Origin: Lepidurus packardi
Lineage: Eukaryota; Arthropoda; Branchiopoda; Notostraca; Triopsidae
Length of the DNA: 64,000 nt
Reading direction: 5' to 3'
Assembly: GCA_023053545.1 (NCBI GenBank)
Contig: JAKZAN010000088.1
Span: forward strand, 1 to 64,000
In this document: positions 24,247 through 38,230 of the stretch, in pieces
How positions within the stretch are numbered: the stretch's first letter is position 1
Layout: each line of letters opens with the position of its first letter
The notes under the pieces: generated by a model
Seen by the model: the letters and a program-made list of their open reading frames with translations, nothing else
Databases searched by the model: none
Told to the model about the DNA's origin: nothing
Program-made: the position numbers and the translations under genes

Positions 24247-26427
24247 TTAGTTCAGTCCGTAAGGAATAAGTTCAGTACGTAAGGAATTAATTCAGTTAGT
24301 AATCGATTAATTAAGTCCGTAATGAATTAATTCAGTCCGTATGAAATTAATTCAGTCCGTAAGGAATTAATTCAGTCCGTAAGGAATTATTTCAGTCCGT
24401 AATTAATTAATTCATTCCTTACGGAATTAATTAAGTCCATAAGGAATTAATTCAGTCTGTAAGGATTTAATTAAGTCCGTAATGAATTAATTCAGTCCGT
24501 AAGGATTTAATTCAGTCCGTAAGGAATTAATTCAGTCCGTAAGGAATCAATTCAGTCCGTAAGGAATTAATTCAGTCCGTAAGGAAATATTTCAGTCCGT
24601 AATGAATTAATTCAGTCCGTAGTGGATTCATTAAATCCGTAAGGAATTAATTCAGTCCGTAAGGAATTAATTCAGTCCGAAAGGAATTAATTCAGTCCGT
24701 AAGGATTTAATTCAGTCCGTAAGGTATTAATTCAGTCCGTAAGGAATTAATTCAGTCCGTAATGAATTAATTCAGTCCGTATGAAATTAATTCAGTCCGT
24801 AAGGAATTAATTAAGGAATTAATTCTGTCCGTAAGGAATTAATTCAGTCCGTAACGAATTAATTCAGTCCGTAAGGAATTAATTCAGTCCGTAAGGAATA
24901 AGTTCAGTACGTAAGGAATTAATTCAGTCCGTAATCGATTAATTTAGTCCGTAATGAATTATTTCAGTCCGTATGAAATTAATTCAGTCCGTAAGGAATT
25001 AACTAAGGAATTAATTCAGTCCGTAAGGAATTATTTCAGTCCGTAATTAATTAATTCATACCTTACGGAATTAATTAAGTCCATAAGGAATTATTTCAGT
25101 CTGTAAGGATTTAATTAAGTCCGTAATGAATTAATTCAGTCCGTAAGGAATTAATTCAGTCCGTAAGGAATTAATTCAGTCCGTAAGGAATTATTTCAGT
25201 CCGTAAGGAATTAATTCAGTCCGTAAGGAATTAATTCAGTAAGAAACGAATTCAATCAATCCTAAAGAATTAATTCAGTCCGTAAGGAAATATTTCAGTC
25301 CGTAAGGAATTAATTTAGTCCGTAAGGAATTAATTCAGTCCGTAAGGAATTAATTCAGTCCGTAAGGAATAAGTTCAGTACGTAAGGAATTAATTCAGTC
25401 CGTAATGAATTAATTCAGTCCGTAATGGATTAATTCAGTCCGTATGAAATTAATTCAGTCCGTAAGGAATTCATTCAGTCCGTAAGGAATTCATTCAGTC
25501 CGTAAGGAATTAATTCAGTAAGAAAGGAATTAATTAAGTTCGTAAGGAATTAATTCAGTCCGTAAGGAATTAATTCAGTCCGTAAGGAATTAATTAAGTC
25601 CGTAAGGAATTAATTCAGTCCGTAAGGAATTAATTCAGTCCGTAAGGAATTAATTCAGTCCGTAAGGAATTATTTCAGTCCGTAATTAATTCATTCATTC
25701 CTTACGGAATTAATTAAGTCCATAAAGAATTAATTTAGTCTGTAAGGATTTAATTAAGTCCGTAAGGAATTAATTCAGTCCGTAAGGAAATAATTCAGTC
25801 CGTAAGGAATTAATTCAGTCCGTAAGGAATAAGTTCAGTACGTAAGGAATTAATTCAGTCCGTATGAAATTAATTCTGTCCGTAAGAAATTAATTCAGTA
25901 AGAAAGGAATTCAATCAATCCTAAAGAATTATTTCAGTCCGTAAGGAAATATTTCAGTCCGTAAGGAATTAATTCAGTCCGTAAGGAATTAATTCAGTCC
26001 GTAAGGAATTAATTAAGTCCGTAAGGAATTAATTCAGACCGTAAGGAATTTATTCAGTCCGTAAGGAATTAATTCAGTCCGTAAGGAATTAATTCAGTCA
26101 GTAAGGAATTAATTCAGTCAGTAAGGAATTAATTCAGTCCGTAAGGAATTAATTCAGTCAGTAAGGAATTAATTCAGTCCGTAAGGAATTAATTCAGTCC
26201 GTAAGGAATTAATTCAGTCCTTAAGGATTTAATTCAGTCCGTAAGGTATAATTCAGTCCGTAAGGAATTAATTCAGTCCGTAAGGAATTAATTCAGTAAG
26301 AAAGGAATTAATTAAGTCCGTAATTAATTAATTAAGTCCGTAAGGAATTAATTCAGTCCGTAAGGAATTAATTCAGTCCGTAAGGAATTAATTCAGTCCG
26401 TAAGGAATTAATTCAGTCCGTAAGGAA
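24247..26427. repeat. HOR-B1 copy 3, 2,181 bp
   Basis: It is shorter than copies 1 and 2 because the aagataggaattcaatc monomer and its neighbours are missing near 24,600 (ggaaatatttcag goes straight to gtaatgaatt), as is the 32-bp monomer that normally follows gtagtggatt. The cagtcagtaagg run is present at about 26,095-26,165. Confidence 0.82.
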
Positions 26428-29400
26428 TTAGTTCAGTCCGTAAGGAATAAGTTCAGTACGTAAGGAATTAATTCAGTTAGTAATCGATTAATTAAGTCCG
26501 TAATGAATTAATTCAGTCCGTATGAAATTAATTCAGTCCGTAAGGAATTAATTCAGTCCGTAAGGAATTATTTCAGTCCGTAATTAATTAATTCATTCCT
26601 TACGGAATTAATTAAGTCCATAAGGAATTAATTCAGTCTGTAAGGATTTAATTAAGTCCGTAATGAATTAATTCAGTCCGTAAGGATTTAATTCAGTCCG
26701 TAAGGAATTAATTCAGTCCGTAAGGAATCAATTCAGTCCGTAAGGAATTAATTCAGTCCGTAAGGAAATATTTCAGTCCGTAAGGAATTAATTCAGTAAG
26801 ATAGGAATTCAATCAATCCTAAAGAATTAATTCAGTCCGTAAGGAATTAATTCAGTCCGTAATGAATTAATTCAGTCCGTAGTGGATTCATTAAGTCCGT
26901 AAGGAATTAATTCAGTCCGTAAGGATTTAATTCAGTCCGTAAGGAATTAATTAAGGAATTAATTCAGTCCGTAAGGAATTAATTCAGTCCGAAAGGAATT
27001 AATTCAGTCCGTAAGGATTTAATTCAGTCCGTAAGGTATTAATTCAGTCCGTAAGGAATTAATTCAGTCCGTAATGAATTAATTCAGTCCGTATGAAATT
27101 AATTCAGTCCGTAAGGAATTAATTAAGGAATTAATTCTGTCCGTAAGGAATTAATTCAGTCCGTAACGAATTAATTCAGTCCGTAAGGAATTAATTCAGT
27201 CCGTAAGGAATAAGTTCAGTACGTAAGGAATTAATTCAGTCCGTAATCGATTAATTTAGTCCGTAATGAATTATTTCAGTCCGTAATTAATTAATTCATA
27301 CCTTACGGAATTAATTAAGTCCATAAGGAATTAATTCAGTCTGTAAGGATTTAATTAAGTCCGTAATGAATTAATTCAGTCCGTAAGGAATTAATTCAGT
27401 CCGTAAGGAATTAATTCAGTCCGTAAGGAATTATTTCAGTCCGTAAGGAATTAATTCAGTCCGTAAGGAATTAATTCAGTAAGAAACGAATTCAATCAAT
27501 CCTAAAGAATTAATTCAGTCCGTAAGGAAATATTTCAGTCCGTAAGGAATTAATTAAGTCCGTAAGGAATTAATTCAGTCCGTAAGGAATTAATTCAGTC
27601 CGTAAGGAATAAGTTCAGTACGTAAGGAATTAATTCAGTCCGTAATGAATTAATTCAGTCCGTAATGGATTAATTCAGTCCGTATGAAATTAATTCAGTC
27701 CGTAAGGAATTAATTCAGTCCGTAATGAATTAATTCAGTCCGTATGAAATTAATTCAGTCCGTAAGGAATTAATTAAGGAATTAATTCTGTCCGTAAGGA
27801 ATTAATTCAGTCCGTAACGAATTAATTCAGTCCGTAAGGAATTAATTCAGTCCGTAAGGAATAAGTTCAGTACGTAAGGAATTAATTCAGTCCGTAATCG
27901 ATTAATTTAGTCCGTAATGAATTATTTCAGTCCGTAATTAATTAATTCATACCTTACGGAATTAATTAAGTCCATAAGGAATTAATTCAGTCTGTAAGGA
28001 TTTAATTAAGTCCGTAATGAATTAATTCAGTCCGTAAGGAATTAATTCAGTCCGTAAGGAATTAATTCAGTCCGTAAGGAATTATTTCAGTCCGTAAGGA
28101 ATTAATTCAGTCCGTAAGGAATTAATTCAGTAAGAAACGAATTCAATCAATCCTAAAGAATTAATTCAGTCCGTAAGGAAATATTTCAGTCCGTAAGGAA
28201 TTAATTAAGTCCGTAAGGAATTAATTCAGTCCGTAAGGAATTAATTCAGTCCGTAAGGAATAAGTTCAGTACGTAAGGAATTAATTCAGTCCGTAATGAA
28301 TTAATTCAGTCCGTAATGGATTAATTCAGTCCGTATGAAATTAATTCAGTCCGTAAGGAATTCATTCAGTCCGTAAGGAATTAATTCAGTAAGAAAGGAA
28401 TTAATTAAGTTCGTAAGGAATTAATTCAGTCCATAAGGAATTAATTCAGTCCGTAAGGAATTAATTAAGTCCGTAAGGAATTAATTCAGTCCGTAAGGAA
28501 TTAATTCAGTCCGTAAGGAATTAATTCAGTCCGTAAGGAATTAATTCAGTCCGTAAGGAATTATTTCAGTCCGTAATTAATTCATTCATTCCTTACGGAA
28601 TTAATTAAGTCCATAAAGAATTAATTTAGTCTGTAAGAATTTACTTAAGTCCATAAGGAATTAATTCAGTCCGTAAGGAATTAATTCAGTCCGTAAGGAA
28701 TTAATTCAGTCCGTAAGGAATAAGTTCAGTACGTAAGGAATTAATTCAGTCCGTATGAAATTAATTCAGTCCGTAAGAAATTAATTCAGTAAGAAAGGAA
28801 TTCAATCAATCCTAAAGAATTATTTCAGTCCGTAAGGAAATATTTCAGTCCGTAAGGAATTAATTCAGTCCGTAAGGAATTAATTCAGTCCGTAAGGAAT
28901 TAATTAAGTCCGTAAGGAATTAATTCAGACCGTAAGGAATTTATTCAGTCCGTAAGGAATTTATTCAGTCCGTAAGGAATTAATTCAGTCCGTAAGGAAT
29001 TAATTCAGTCAGTAAGGAATTAATTCAGTCAGTAAGGAATTAATTCAGTCCGTAAGGAATTAATTCAGTCAGTAAGGAATTAATTCAGTCCGTAAGGAAT
29101 TAATTCAGTCCGTAAGGAATTAATTCAGTCCGTAAGGAATTAATTCAGTCCGTAAGGTATTAATTCAGTCCGTAAGGTATTAATTCAGTCAGTAAGGAAT
29201 TAATTCAGTCCGTAAGGAATTAATTCAGTCCGTAAGGATTTAATTCAGTCCGTAAGGAATTAATTAAGGAATTAATTCAGTCCGTAAGGAATTAATTCAG
29301 TCCGAAAGGAATTAATTCAGTCCGTAAGGATTTAATTCAGTCCGTAAGGTATTAATTCAGTCCGTAAGGAATTAATTCAGTCCGTAATGAATTAATTCAG

Positions 29401-29534
29401 TCCGTATGAAATTAATTCAGTCCGTAAGGAATTAATTAAGGAATTAATTCTGTCCGTAAGGAATTAATTCAGTCCGTAACGAATTAATTCAGTCCGTAAG
29501 GAATTAATTCAGTCCGTAAGGAATAAGTTCAGTA
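26428..29534. repeat. HOR-B1 copy 4, expanded by internal duplication
   Basis: It begins like copies 1-3, but about 27,055-28,356 is a 651-bp block present twice in tandem. The unit does not return to the ttagttcag start. After the ccataaagaatt and cagtcag sections (28,600-29,200) it re-enters mid-unit (ggatttaattcag, 32-bp monomers) and leads into the 1,550-bp duplication. Confidence 0.75.
27055..28356. repeat. 651-bp tandem duplication (two copies)
   Basis: Copy 1 is about 27,055-27,705 and copy 2 about 27,706-28,356. Matching marks are cctaaagaatt (27,501/28,152) and the start of the taatgaatt/tatgaaatt series (27,070/27,721). The length 651 is 32 monomers plus 11 bp, which fits one 32-bp monomer (+12) and one 19-bp monomer (-1). 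I saw no differences. Outside the block the flanks differ (ggaattaattcag versus ggaattcattcag), which fixes the right edge. Confidence 0.85.
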
Positions 29535-32500
29535 CGTAAGGAATTAATTCAGTCCGTAATCGATTAATTTAGTCCGTAATGAATTATTTCAGTCCGTATG
29601 AAATTAATTCAGTCCGTAAGGAATTAATTAAGGAATTAATTCAGTCCGTAAGGAATTATTTCAGTCCGTAATTAATTAATTCATACCTTACGGAATTAAT
29701 TAAGTCCATAAGGAATTAATTCAGTCTGTAAGGATTTAATTAAGTCCGTAATGAATTAATTCAGTCCGTAAGGAATTAATTCAGTCCGTAAGGAATTAAT
29801 TCAGTCCGTAAGGAATTATTTCAGTCCGTAAGGAATTAATTCAGTCCGTAAGGAATTAATTCAGTAAGAAACGAATTCAATCAATCCTAAAGAATTAATT
29901 CAGTCCGTAAGGAAATATTTCAGTCCGTAAGGAATTAATTAAGTCCGTAAGGAATTAATTCAGTCCGTAAGGAATTAATTCAGTCCGTAAGGAATAAGTT
30001 CAGTACGTAAGGAATTAATTCAGTCCGTAATGAATTAATTCAGTCCGTAATGGATTAATTCAGTCCGTATGAAATTAATTCAGTCCGTAAGGAATTCATT
30101 CAGTCCGTAAGGAATTCATTCAGTCCGTAAGGAATTAATTCAGTAAGAAAGGAATTAATTAAGTTCGTAAGGAATTAATTCAGTCCATAAGGAATTAATT
30201 CAGTCCGTAAGGAATTAATTAAGTCCGTAAGGAATTAATTCAGTCCGTAAGGAATTAATTCAGTCCGTAAGGAATTAATTCAGTCCGTAAGGAATTAATT
30301 CAGTCCGTAAGGAATTATTTCAGTCCGTAATTAATTCATTCATTCCTTACGGAATTAATTAAGTCCATAAAGAATTAATTTAGTCTGTAAGAATTTAATT
30401 AAGTCCGTAAGGAATTAATTCAGTCCGTAAGGAATTAATTCAGTCCGTAAGGAATTAATTCAGTCCGTAAGGAATAAGTTCAGTACGTAAGGAATTAATT
30501 CAGTCCGTATGAAATTAATTCAGTCCGTAAGAAATTAATTCAGTAAGAAAGGAATTCAATCAATCCTAAAGAATTATTTCAGTCCGTAAGGAAATATTTC
30601 AGTCCGTAAGGAATTAATTCAGTCCGTAAGGAATTAATTCAGTCCGTAAGGAATTAATTAAGTCCGTAAGGAATTAATTCAGACCGTAAGGAATTTATTC
30701 AGTCCGTAAGGAATTTATTCAGTCCGTAAGGAATTAATTCAGTCCGTAAGGAATTAATTCAGTCAGTAAGGAATTAATTCAGTCCGTAAGGAATTAATTC
30801 AGTCCGTAAGGAATTAATTCAGTCCGTAAGGAATTAATTCAGTCCGTAAGGAATTAATTCAGTCCGTAAGGAATTAATTCAGTCCGTAAGGTATTAATTC
30901 AGTCAGTAAGGAATTAATTCAGTCAGTAAGGAATTAATTCAGTCCGTAAGGAATTAATTCAGTCAGTAAGGAATTAATTCAGTCCGTAAGGAATTAATTC
31001 AGTCCGTAAGGAATTAATTCAGTCAGTAAGGAATTAATTCAGTCCGTAAGGAATTAATTCAGTCCGTAAGGAATTAATTCAGTCCGTAAGGAATTAATTC
31101 AGTCCGTAATCGATTAATTTAGTCCGTAATGAATTATTTCAGTCCGTATGAAATTAATTCAGTCCGTAAGGAATTAATTAAGGAATTAATTCAGTCCGTA
31201 AGGAATTATTTCAGTCCGTAATTAATTAATTCATACCTTACGGAATTAATTAAGTCCATAAGGAATTAATTCAGTCTGTAAGGATTTAATTAAGTCCGTA
31301 ATGAATTAATTCAGTCCGTAAGGAATTAATTCAGTCCGTAAGGAATTAATTCAGTCCGTAAGGAATTATTTCAGTCCGTAAGGAATTAATTCAGTCCGTA
31401 AGGAATTAATTCAGTAAGAAACGAATTCAATCAATCCTAAAGAATTAATTCAGTCCGTAAGGAAATATTTCAGTCCGTAAGGAATTAATTAAGTCCGTAA
31501 GGAATTAATTCAGTCCGTAAGGAATTAATTCAGTCCGTAAGGAATAAGTTCAGTACGTAAGGAATTAATTCAGTCCGTAATGAATTAATTCAGTCCGTAA
31601 TGGATTAATTCAGTCCGTATGAAATTAATTCAGTCCGTAAGGAATTCATTCAGTCCGTAAGGAATTCATTCAGTCCGTAAGGAATTAATTCAGTAAGAAA
31701 GGAATTAATTAAGTTCGTAAGGAATTAATTCAGTCCATAAGGAATTAATTCAGTCCGTAAGGAATTAATTAAGTCCGTAAGGAATTAATTCAGTCCGTAA
31801 GGAATTAATTCAGTCCGTAAGGAATTAATTCAGTCCGTAAGGAATTAATTCAGTCCGTAAGGAATTATTTCAGTCCGTAATTAATTCATTCATTCCTTAC
31901 GGAATTAATTAAGTCCATAAAGAATTAATTTAGTCTGTAAGAATTTAATTAAGTCCGTAAGGAATTAATTCAGTCCGTAAGGAATTAATTCAGTCCGTAA
32001 GGAATTAATTCAGTCCGTAAGGAATAAGTTCAGTACGTAAGGAATTAATTCAGTCCGTATGAAATTAATTCAGTCCGTAAGAAATTAATTCAGTAAGAAA
32101 GGAATTCAATCAATCCTAAAGAATTATTTCAGTCCGTAAGGAAATATTTCAGTCCGTAAGGAATTAATTCAGTCCGTAAGGAATTAATTCAGTCCGTAAG
32201 GAATTAATTAAGTCCGTAAGGAATTAATTCAGACCGTAAGGAATTTATTCAGTCCGTAAGGAATTTATTCAGTCCGTAAGGAATTAATTCAGTCCGTAAG
32301 GAATTAATTCAGTCAGTAAGGAATTAATTCAGTCCGTAAGGAATTAATTCAGTCCGTAAGGAATTAATTCAGTCCGTAAGGAATTAATTCAGTCCGTAAG
32401 GAATTAATTCAGTCCGTAAGGAATTAATTCAGTCCGTAAGGTATTAATTCAGTCAGTAAGGAATTAATTCAGTCAGTAAGGAATTAATTCAGTCCGTAAG

Positions 32501-32634
32501 GAATTAATTCAGTCAGTAAGGAATTAATTCAGTCCGTAAGGAATTAATTCAGTCCGTAAGGAATTAATTCAGTCAGTAAGGAATTAATTCAGTCCGTAAG
32601 GAATTAATTCAGTCCGTAAGGAATTAATTCAGTC
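29535..32634. repeat. 1,550-bp tandem duplication (two copies)
   Basis: Copies are about 29,535-31,084 and 31,085-32,634. ClaI monomers (29,559/31,109), ccataaagaatt (30,361/31,911) and cagaccgtaagg (30,680/32,230) all sit exactly 1,550 bp apart. A line-by-line reading found no differences. The copies begin after an agtacgtaag/agtccgtaag difference at 29,531/31,081 and end where 32,651 fails to give the ClaI monomer. Each unit spans the middle and end of the B1 HOR. Confidence 0.88.
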
Positions 32635-33381
32635 CGTAAGGAATTAATTCAGTCCGTAAGGAATTAATTCAGTCCGTAAGGAATTTATTCAGTCAGTAAG
32701 GAATTAATTCAGTCCGTAAGGAATTAATTCAGTCCGTAATGAATTAATTCAGTCCGTAAGGTATTAATTCAGTCCATAAGGTATTAATTCAGTCCGTAAG
32801 GAATTTATTCAGTCCGTAAGGAATTAATTCAGTCCGTAAGGAATTAATTCAGTCAGTAAGGAATTAATTCAGTCAGTAAGGAATTAATTCAGTCCGTAAG
32901 GAATTAATTCAGTCCGTAAGGAATTAATTCAGTCCGTAAGGAATTAATTCAGTCCGTAAGGAATTAATTCAGTCCGTAAGGAATTAATTCAGTCCGTAAG
33001 GTATTAATTCAGTCAGTAAGGCATTAATTCAGTCCGTAAGGAATTAATTCAGTCCGTAAGGAATTAATTCAGTCAGTAAGGAATTAATTCAGTCCGTAAG
33101 GAATTAATTCAGTCCGTAAGGTATTAATTCAGTCCATAAGGTATTAATTCAGTCCGTAAGGAATTAATTCAGTCCGTAAGGAATTAATTCAGTCCGTAAG
33201 GAATTAATTCAGTCCGTAAGGAATAAGTTCAGTCCGTAAGGAATTAATTAAGGAATTAATTCAGTCCGTAAGGAATTAATTAAGTCCGTAAGGAATTAAT
33301 TCAGTCCCTAAGGATTTAATTCAGTCCGTAAGGTATTAATTCAGTCCGTAAGGAATTAATTCAGTCCGTAAGGAATTAATT
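32480..33381. repeat. Segmental block repeated at 34,291 and in part at 36,930
   Basis: The ccataaggtatt marks at 32,771 and 33,131 recur at 34,582 and 34,942 (shift 1,811 bp) and at 36,947 and 37,307 (a further 2,365 bp). The ccctaaggattt mark follows at 33,306, 35,117 and 37,482. Most monomers inside are near consensus, with scattered cagtcagtaagg and one ggcattaatt per copy. The third copy joins only from about 36,930. Confidence 0.8.
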
Positions 33382-34569
33382 CAGTCCGTAATGGATTAAT
33401 TCAGTCCGTATGAAATTAATTCAGTCCGTAAGGAATTCATTCAGTCCGTAAGGAATTCATTCAGTCCGTAAGGAATTAATTCAGTAAGAAAGGAATTAAT
33501 TAAGTTCGTAAGGAATTAATTCAGTCCATAAGGAATTAATTCAGTCCGTAAGGAATTAATTAAGTCCGTAAGGAATTAATTCAGTCCGTAAGGAATTAAT
33601 TCAGTCCGTAAGGAATTAATTCAGTCCGTAAGGAATTAATTCAGTCCGTAAGGAATTATTTCAGTCCGTAATTAATTCATTCATTCCTTACGGAATTAAT
33701 TAAGTCCATAAAGAATTAATTTAGTCTGTAAGAATTTACTTAAGTCCATAAGGAATTAATTCAGTCCGTAAGGAATTAATTCAGTCCGTAAGGAATTAAT
33801 TCAGTCCGTAAGGAATAAGTTCAGTACGTAAGGAATTAATTCAGTCCGTATGAAATTAATTCAGTCCGTAAGAAATTAATTCAGTAAGAAAGGAATTCAA
33901 TCAATCCTAAAGAATTATTTCAGTCCGTAAGGAAATATTTCAGTCCGTAAGGAATTAATTCAGTCCGTAAGGAATTAATTCAGTCCGTAAGGAATTAATT
34001 AAGTCCGTAAGGAATTAATTCAGACCGTAAGGAATTTATTCAGTCCGTAAGGAATTTATTCAGTCCGTAAGGACTTAATTCAGTCCGTAAGGAATTAATT
34101 CAGTCAGTAAGGAATTAATTCAGTCAGTAAGGAATTAATTCAGTCCGTAAGGAATTAATTCAGTCAGTAAGGAATTAATTCAGTCCGTAAGGAATTAATT
34201 CAGTCCGTAAGGAATTAATTCAGTCCGTAAGGAATTAATTCAGTCCGTAAGGTATTAATTCAGTCCGTAAGGTATTAATTCAGTCCGTAAGGAATTAATT
34301 CAGTCCGTAAGGAATTAATTCAGTCAGTAAGGAATTAATTCAGTCCGTAAGGAATTAATTCAGTCCGTAAGGAATTAATTCAGTCAGTAAGGAATTAATT
34401 CAGTCCGTAAGGAATTAATTCAGTCCGTAAGGAATTAATTCAGTCCGTAAGGAATTAATTCAGTCCGTAAGGAATTAATTCAGTCCGTAAGGAATTTATT
34501 CAGTCAGTAAGGAATTAATTCAGTCCGTAAGGAATTAATTCAGTCCGTAATGAATTAATTCAGTCCGTA

Positions 34570-36680
34570 AGGTATTAATTCAGTCCATAAGGTATTAATT
34601 CAGTCCGTAAGGAATTTATTCAGTCCGTAAGGAATTAATTCAGTCCGTAAGGAATTAATTCAGTCAGTAAGGAATTAATTCAGTCAGTAAGGAATTAATT
34701 CAGTCCGTAAGGAATTAATTCAGTCCGTAAGGAATTAATTCAGTCCGTAAGGAATTAATTCAGTCCGTAAGGAATTAATTCAGTCCGTAAGGAATTAATT
34801 CAGTCCGTAAGGTATTAATTCAGTCAGTAAGGCATTAATTCAGTCCGTAAGGAATTAATTCAGTCCGTAAGGAATTAATTCAGTCATTAAGGAATTAATT
34901 CAGTCCGTAAGGAATTAATTCAGTCCGTAAGGTATTAATTCAGTCCATAAGGTATTAATTCAGTCCGTAAGGAATTAATTCAGTCCGTAAGGAATTAATT
35001 CAGTCCGTAAGGAATTAATTCAGTCCGTAAGGAATAAGTTCAGTCCGTAAGGAATTAATTAAGGAATTAATTCAGTCCGTAAGGAATTAATTAAGTCCGT
35101 AAGGAATTAATTCAGTCCCTAAGGATTTAATTCAGTCCGTAAGGTATTAATTCAGTCCGTAAGGAATTAATTCAGTCCGTAAGGAATTAATTCAGTCCGT
35201 AAGGAATTAATTCAGTCCGTAATGGATTAATTAAGTCCGTAATGAATTAATTCAGTCCGTAAAGAATTAATAAAATCCGTAAGGAATTAATTCAGTCAGT
35301 AAGGAATTAATTCAGTCAGTAAGGAATTAATTCAGTCCGTAAGGAATTAATTCAGTCCGTAAGGAATTATTTCAGTCCGTAAGGAATTAATTCAGTCCTT
35401 AAGGATTTAATTCAGTCCGTAAGGTATTAATTCAGTCCGTAAGGAATTAATTCAGTCCGTAAGGAATTAATTCAGTCCGTAAGGAATTAATTCAGTCCGT
35501 AATGGATTAATTAAGTCCGTAATGAATTAATTCAGTCCGTAAAGAATTAATAAAATCCGTAAGGAATTAATTCAGTCAGTAAGGAATTATTTCAGTCCGT
35601 AAGGAATTAATTCAGTAAGAAACGAATTCAATCAATCCTAAAGAATTAATTCAGTCCGTAAGGAAATATTTCAGTCCGTAAGGAATTAATTCAGTCCGTA
35701 AGGAATTAATTCAGTCCGTAGGGAATTAATTCAGTCAGTAAGGAACAAGTTCAGTACGTAAGGAATTAATTCAGTCCGTAATGAATTAATTCAGTTAGTA
35801 ATGGATTAATTAAGTCCGTAATGAATTATGTCAGTCCGTATGAAATTAGTTCAGTCCGTAAGGAATTCATTCAGTCCGTAAGGAATTAATTCAGTAAGAA
35901 AGGAATTAATTAAGTCCGTAAGGAATTAGTTCAGTCCGTAAGGAATAAGTTCAGTACGTAAGGAATTAATTCAGTTAGTAATCGATTAATTAAGTCCGTA
36001 ATGAATTAATTCAGTCCGTATGAAATTAATTCAGTCCGTAAGGAATTAATTCAGTCCGTAAGGAATTATTTCAGTCCGTAATTAATTAATTCATTCCTTA
36101 CGGAATTAATTAAGTCCATAAGGAATTAATTCAGTCTGTAAGGATTTAATTAAGTCCGTAATGAACTAATTCAGTCCGTAAGGATTTAATTCAGTCCGTA
36201 AGGAATTAATTCAGTCCGTAAGGAATCAATTCAGTCCGTAAGGAATTAATTCAGTCCGTAAGGAAATATTTCAGTCCGTAAGGAATTAATTCAGTAAGAT
36301 AGGAATTCAATCAATCCTAAAGAATTAATTCAGTCCGTAAGGAATTAATTCAGTCCGTAATGAATTAATTCAGTCCGTAGTGGATTCATTAAGTCCGTAA
36401 GGAATTAATTCAGTCCGTAAGGATTTAATTCAGTCCGTAAGGAATTAATTAAGGAATTAATTCAGTCCGTAAGGAATTAATTCAGTCCGAAAGGAATTAA
36501 TTCAGTCCGTAAGGATTTAATTCAGTCCGTAAGGTATTAATTCAGTCCGTAAGGAATTAATTCAGTCCGTAATGAATTAATTCAGTCCGTATGAAATTAA
36601 TTCAGTCCGTAAGGAATTAATTAAGGAATTAATTCTGTCCGTAAGGAATTAATTCAGTCCGTAACGAATTAATTCAGTCC
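34570..36680. repeat. Segmental duplicate of about 36,935-38,985
   Basis: The shift is 2,365 bp from 34,582 to about 35,700 and 2,305 bp afterwards (ttagttcag 35,926/38,231; gtaacgaatt 36,661/38,966). The second copy therefore lost 60 bp, or three monomers, near 38,090, where ggaacaagttcagtacg is missing. Both copies hold a nested repeat of the aatggatt-aataaaatcc module 280 bp apart (35,221/35,501 and 37,586/37,866). Confidence 0.82.
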
Positions 36681-38230
36681 GTATGAAATTAATTCAGTCC
36701 GTAAGGAATTAATTAAGGAATTAATTCTGTCCGTAATGAATTAATTCAGTCCGTAAGGAATTAATTCAGTCCGTAAGGAATTAATTCAGTCCGTAAGGAA
36801 TTATTTCAGTCCGTAAGGAATTAATTCAGTCCGTAAGGAATTAATTCAGTAAGAAACGAATTCAATCAATCCTAAAGAATTAATTCAGTCCGTAAGGAAA
36901 TATTTCAGTCCGTAAGGAATTAATTCAGTCCGTAAGGTATTAATTCAGTCCATAAGGTATTAATTCAGTCCGTAAGGAATTTATTCAGTCCGTAAGGAAT
37001 TAATTCAGTCCGTAGGGAATTAATTCAGTCAGTAAGGAATTAATTCAGTCAGTAAGGAATTAATTCAGTCCGTAAGGAATTAATTCAGTCCGTAAGGAAT
37101 TAATTCAGTCCGTAAGGAATTAATTCAGTCCGTAAGGAATTAATTCAGTCCGTAAGGAATTAATTCAGTCCGTAAGGTATTAATTCAGTCAGTAAGGCAT
37201 TAATTCAGTCCGTAAGGAATTAATTCAGTCCGTAAGGAATTAATTCAGTCAGTAAGGAATTAATTCAGTCCGTAAGGAATTAATTCAGTCCGTAAGGTAT
37301 TAATTCAGTCCATAAGGTATTAATTCAGTCCGTAAGGAATTAATTCAGTCCGAATGGAATTAATTCAGTCCGTAAGGAATTAATTCAGTCCGTAAGGAAT
37401 AAGTTCAGTCCGTAAGGAATTAATTAAGGAATTAATTCAGTCCGTAAGGAATTAATTCAGTCCGTAAGGAATTAATTCAGTCCCTAAGGATTTAATTCAG
37501 TCCGTAAGGTATTAATTCAGTCCGTAAGGAATTAATTCAGTCCGTAAGGAATTAATTCAGTCCGTAAGGAATTAATTCAGTCCGTAATGGATTAATTATG
37601 TCCGTAATGAATTAATTCAGTCCGTAAAGAATTAATAAAATCCGTAAGGAATTAATTCAGTCAGTAAGGAATTAATTCAGTCAGTAAGGAATTAATTCAG
37701 TCCGTAAGGAATTAATTCAGTCCGTAAGGAATTATTTCAGTCCGTAAGGAATTAATTCAGTCCTTAAGGATTTAATTCAGTCCGTAAGGTATTAATTCAG
37801 TCCGTAAGGAATTAATTCAGTCCGTAAGGAATTAATTCAGTCCGTAAGGAATTAATTCAGTCCGTAATGGATTAATTAAGTCCGTAATGAATTAATTCAG
37901 TCCGTAAAGAATTAATAAAATCCGTAAGGAATTAATTCAGTCAGAAAGGAATTATTTCAGTCCGTAAGGAATTAATTCAGTAAGAAACGAATTCAATCAA
38001 TCCTAAAGAATTAATTCAGTCCGTAAGGAAATATTTCAGTCCGTAAGGAATTAATTCAGTCCGTAAGGAATTAATTCAGTCCGTAATGAATTAATTCAGT
38101 TAGTAATGGATTAATTAAGTCCGTAATGAATTATGTCAGTCCGTATGAAATTAGTTCAGTCCGTAAGGAATTCATTCAGTCCGTAAGGAATTAATTCAGT
38201 AAGAAAGGAATTAATTAAGTCCGTAAGGAA
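35926..38230. repeat. HOR-B1 copy 5, 2,305 bp
   Basis: It starts with ttagttcag, ggaataagttcagtacg and tagtaatcgatt (35,976), as in copies 1-4. After the gtaacgaatt mark (36,661) it is shortened and joins the ccataaggtatt block at about 36,930, which does not occur in copies 1-3. It is thus a hybrid of the early B1 unit and the near-consensus runs. Confidence 0.78.
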
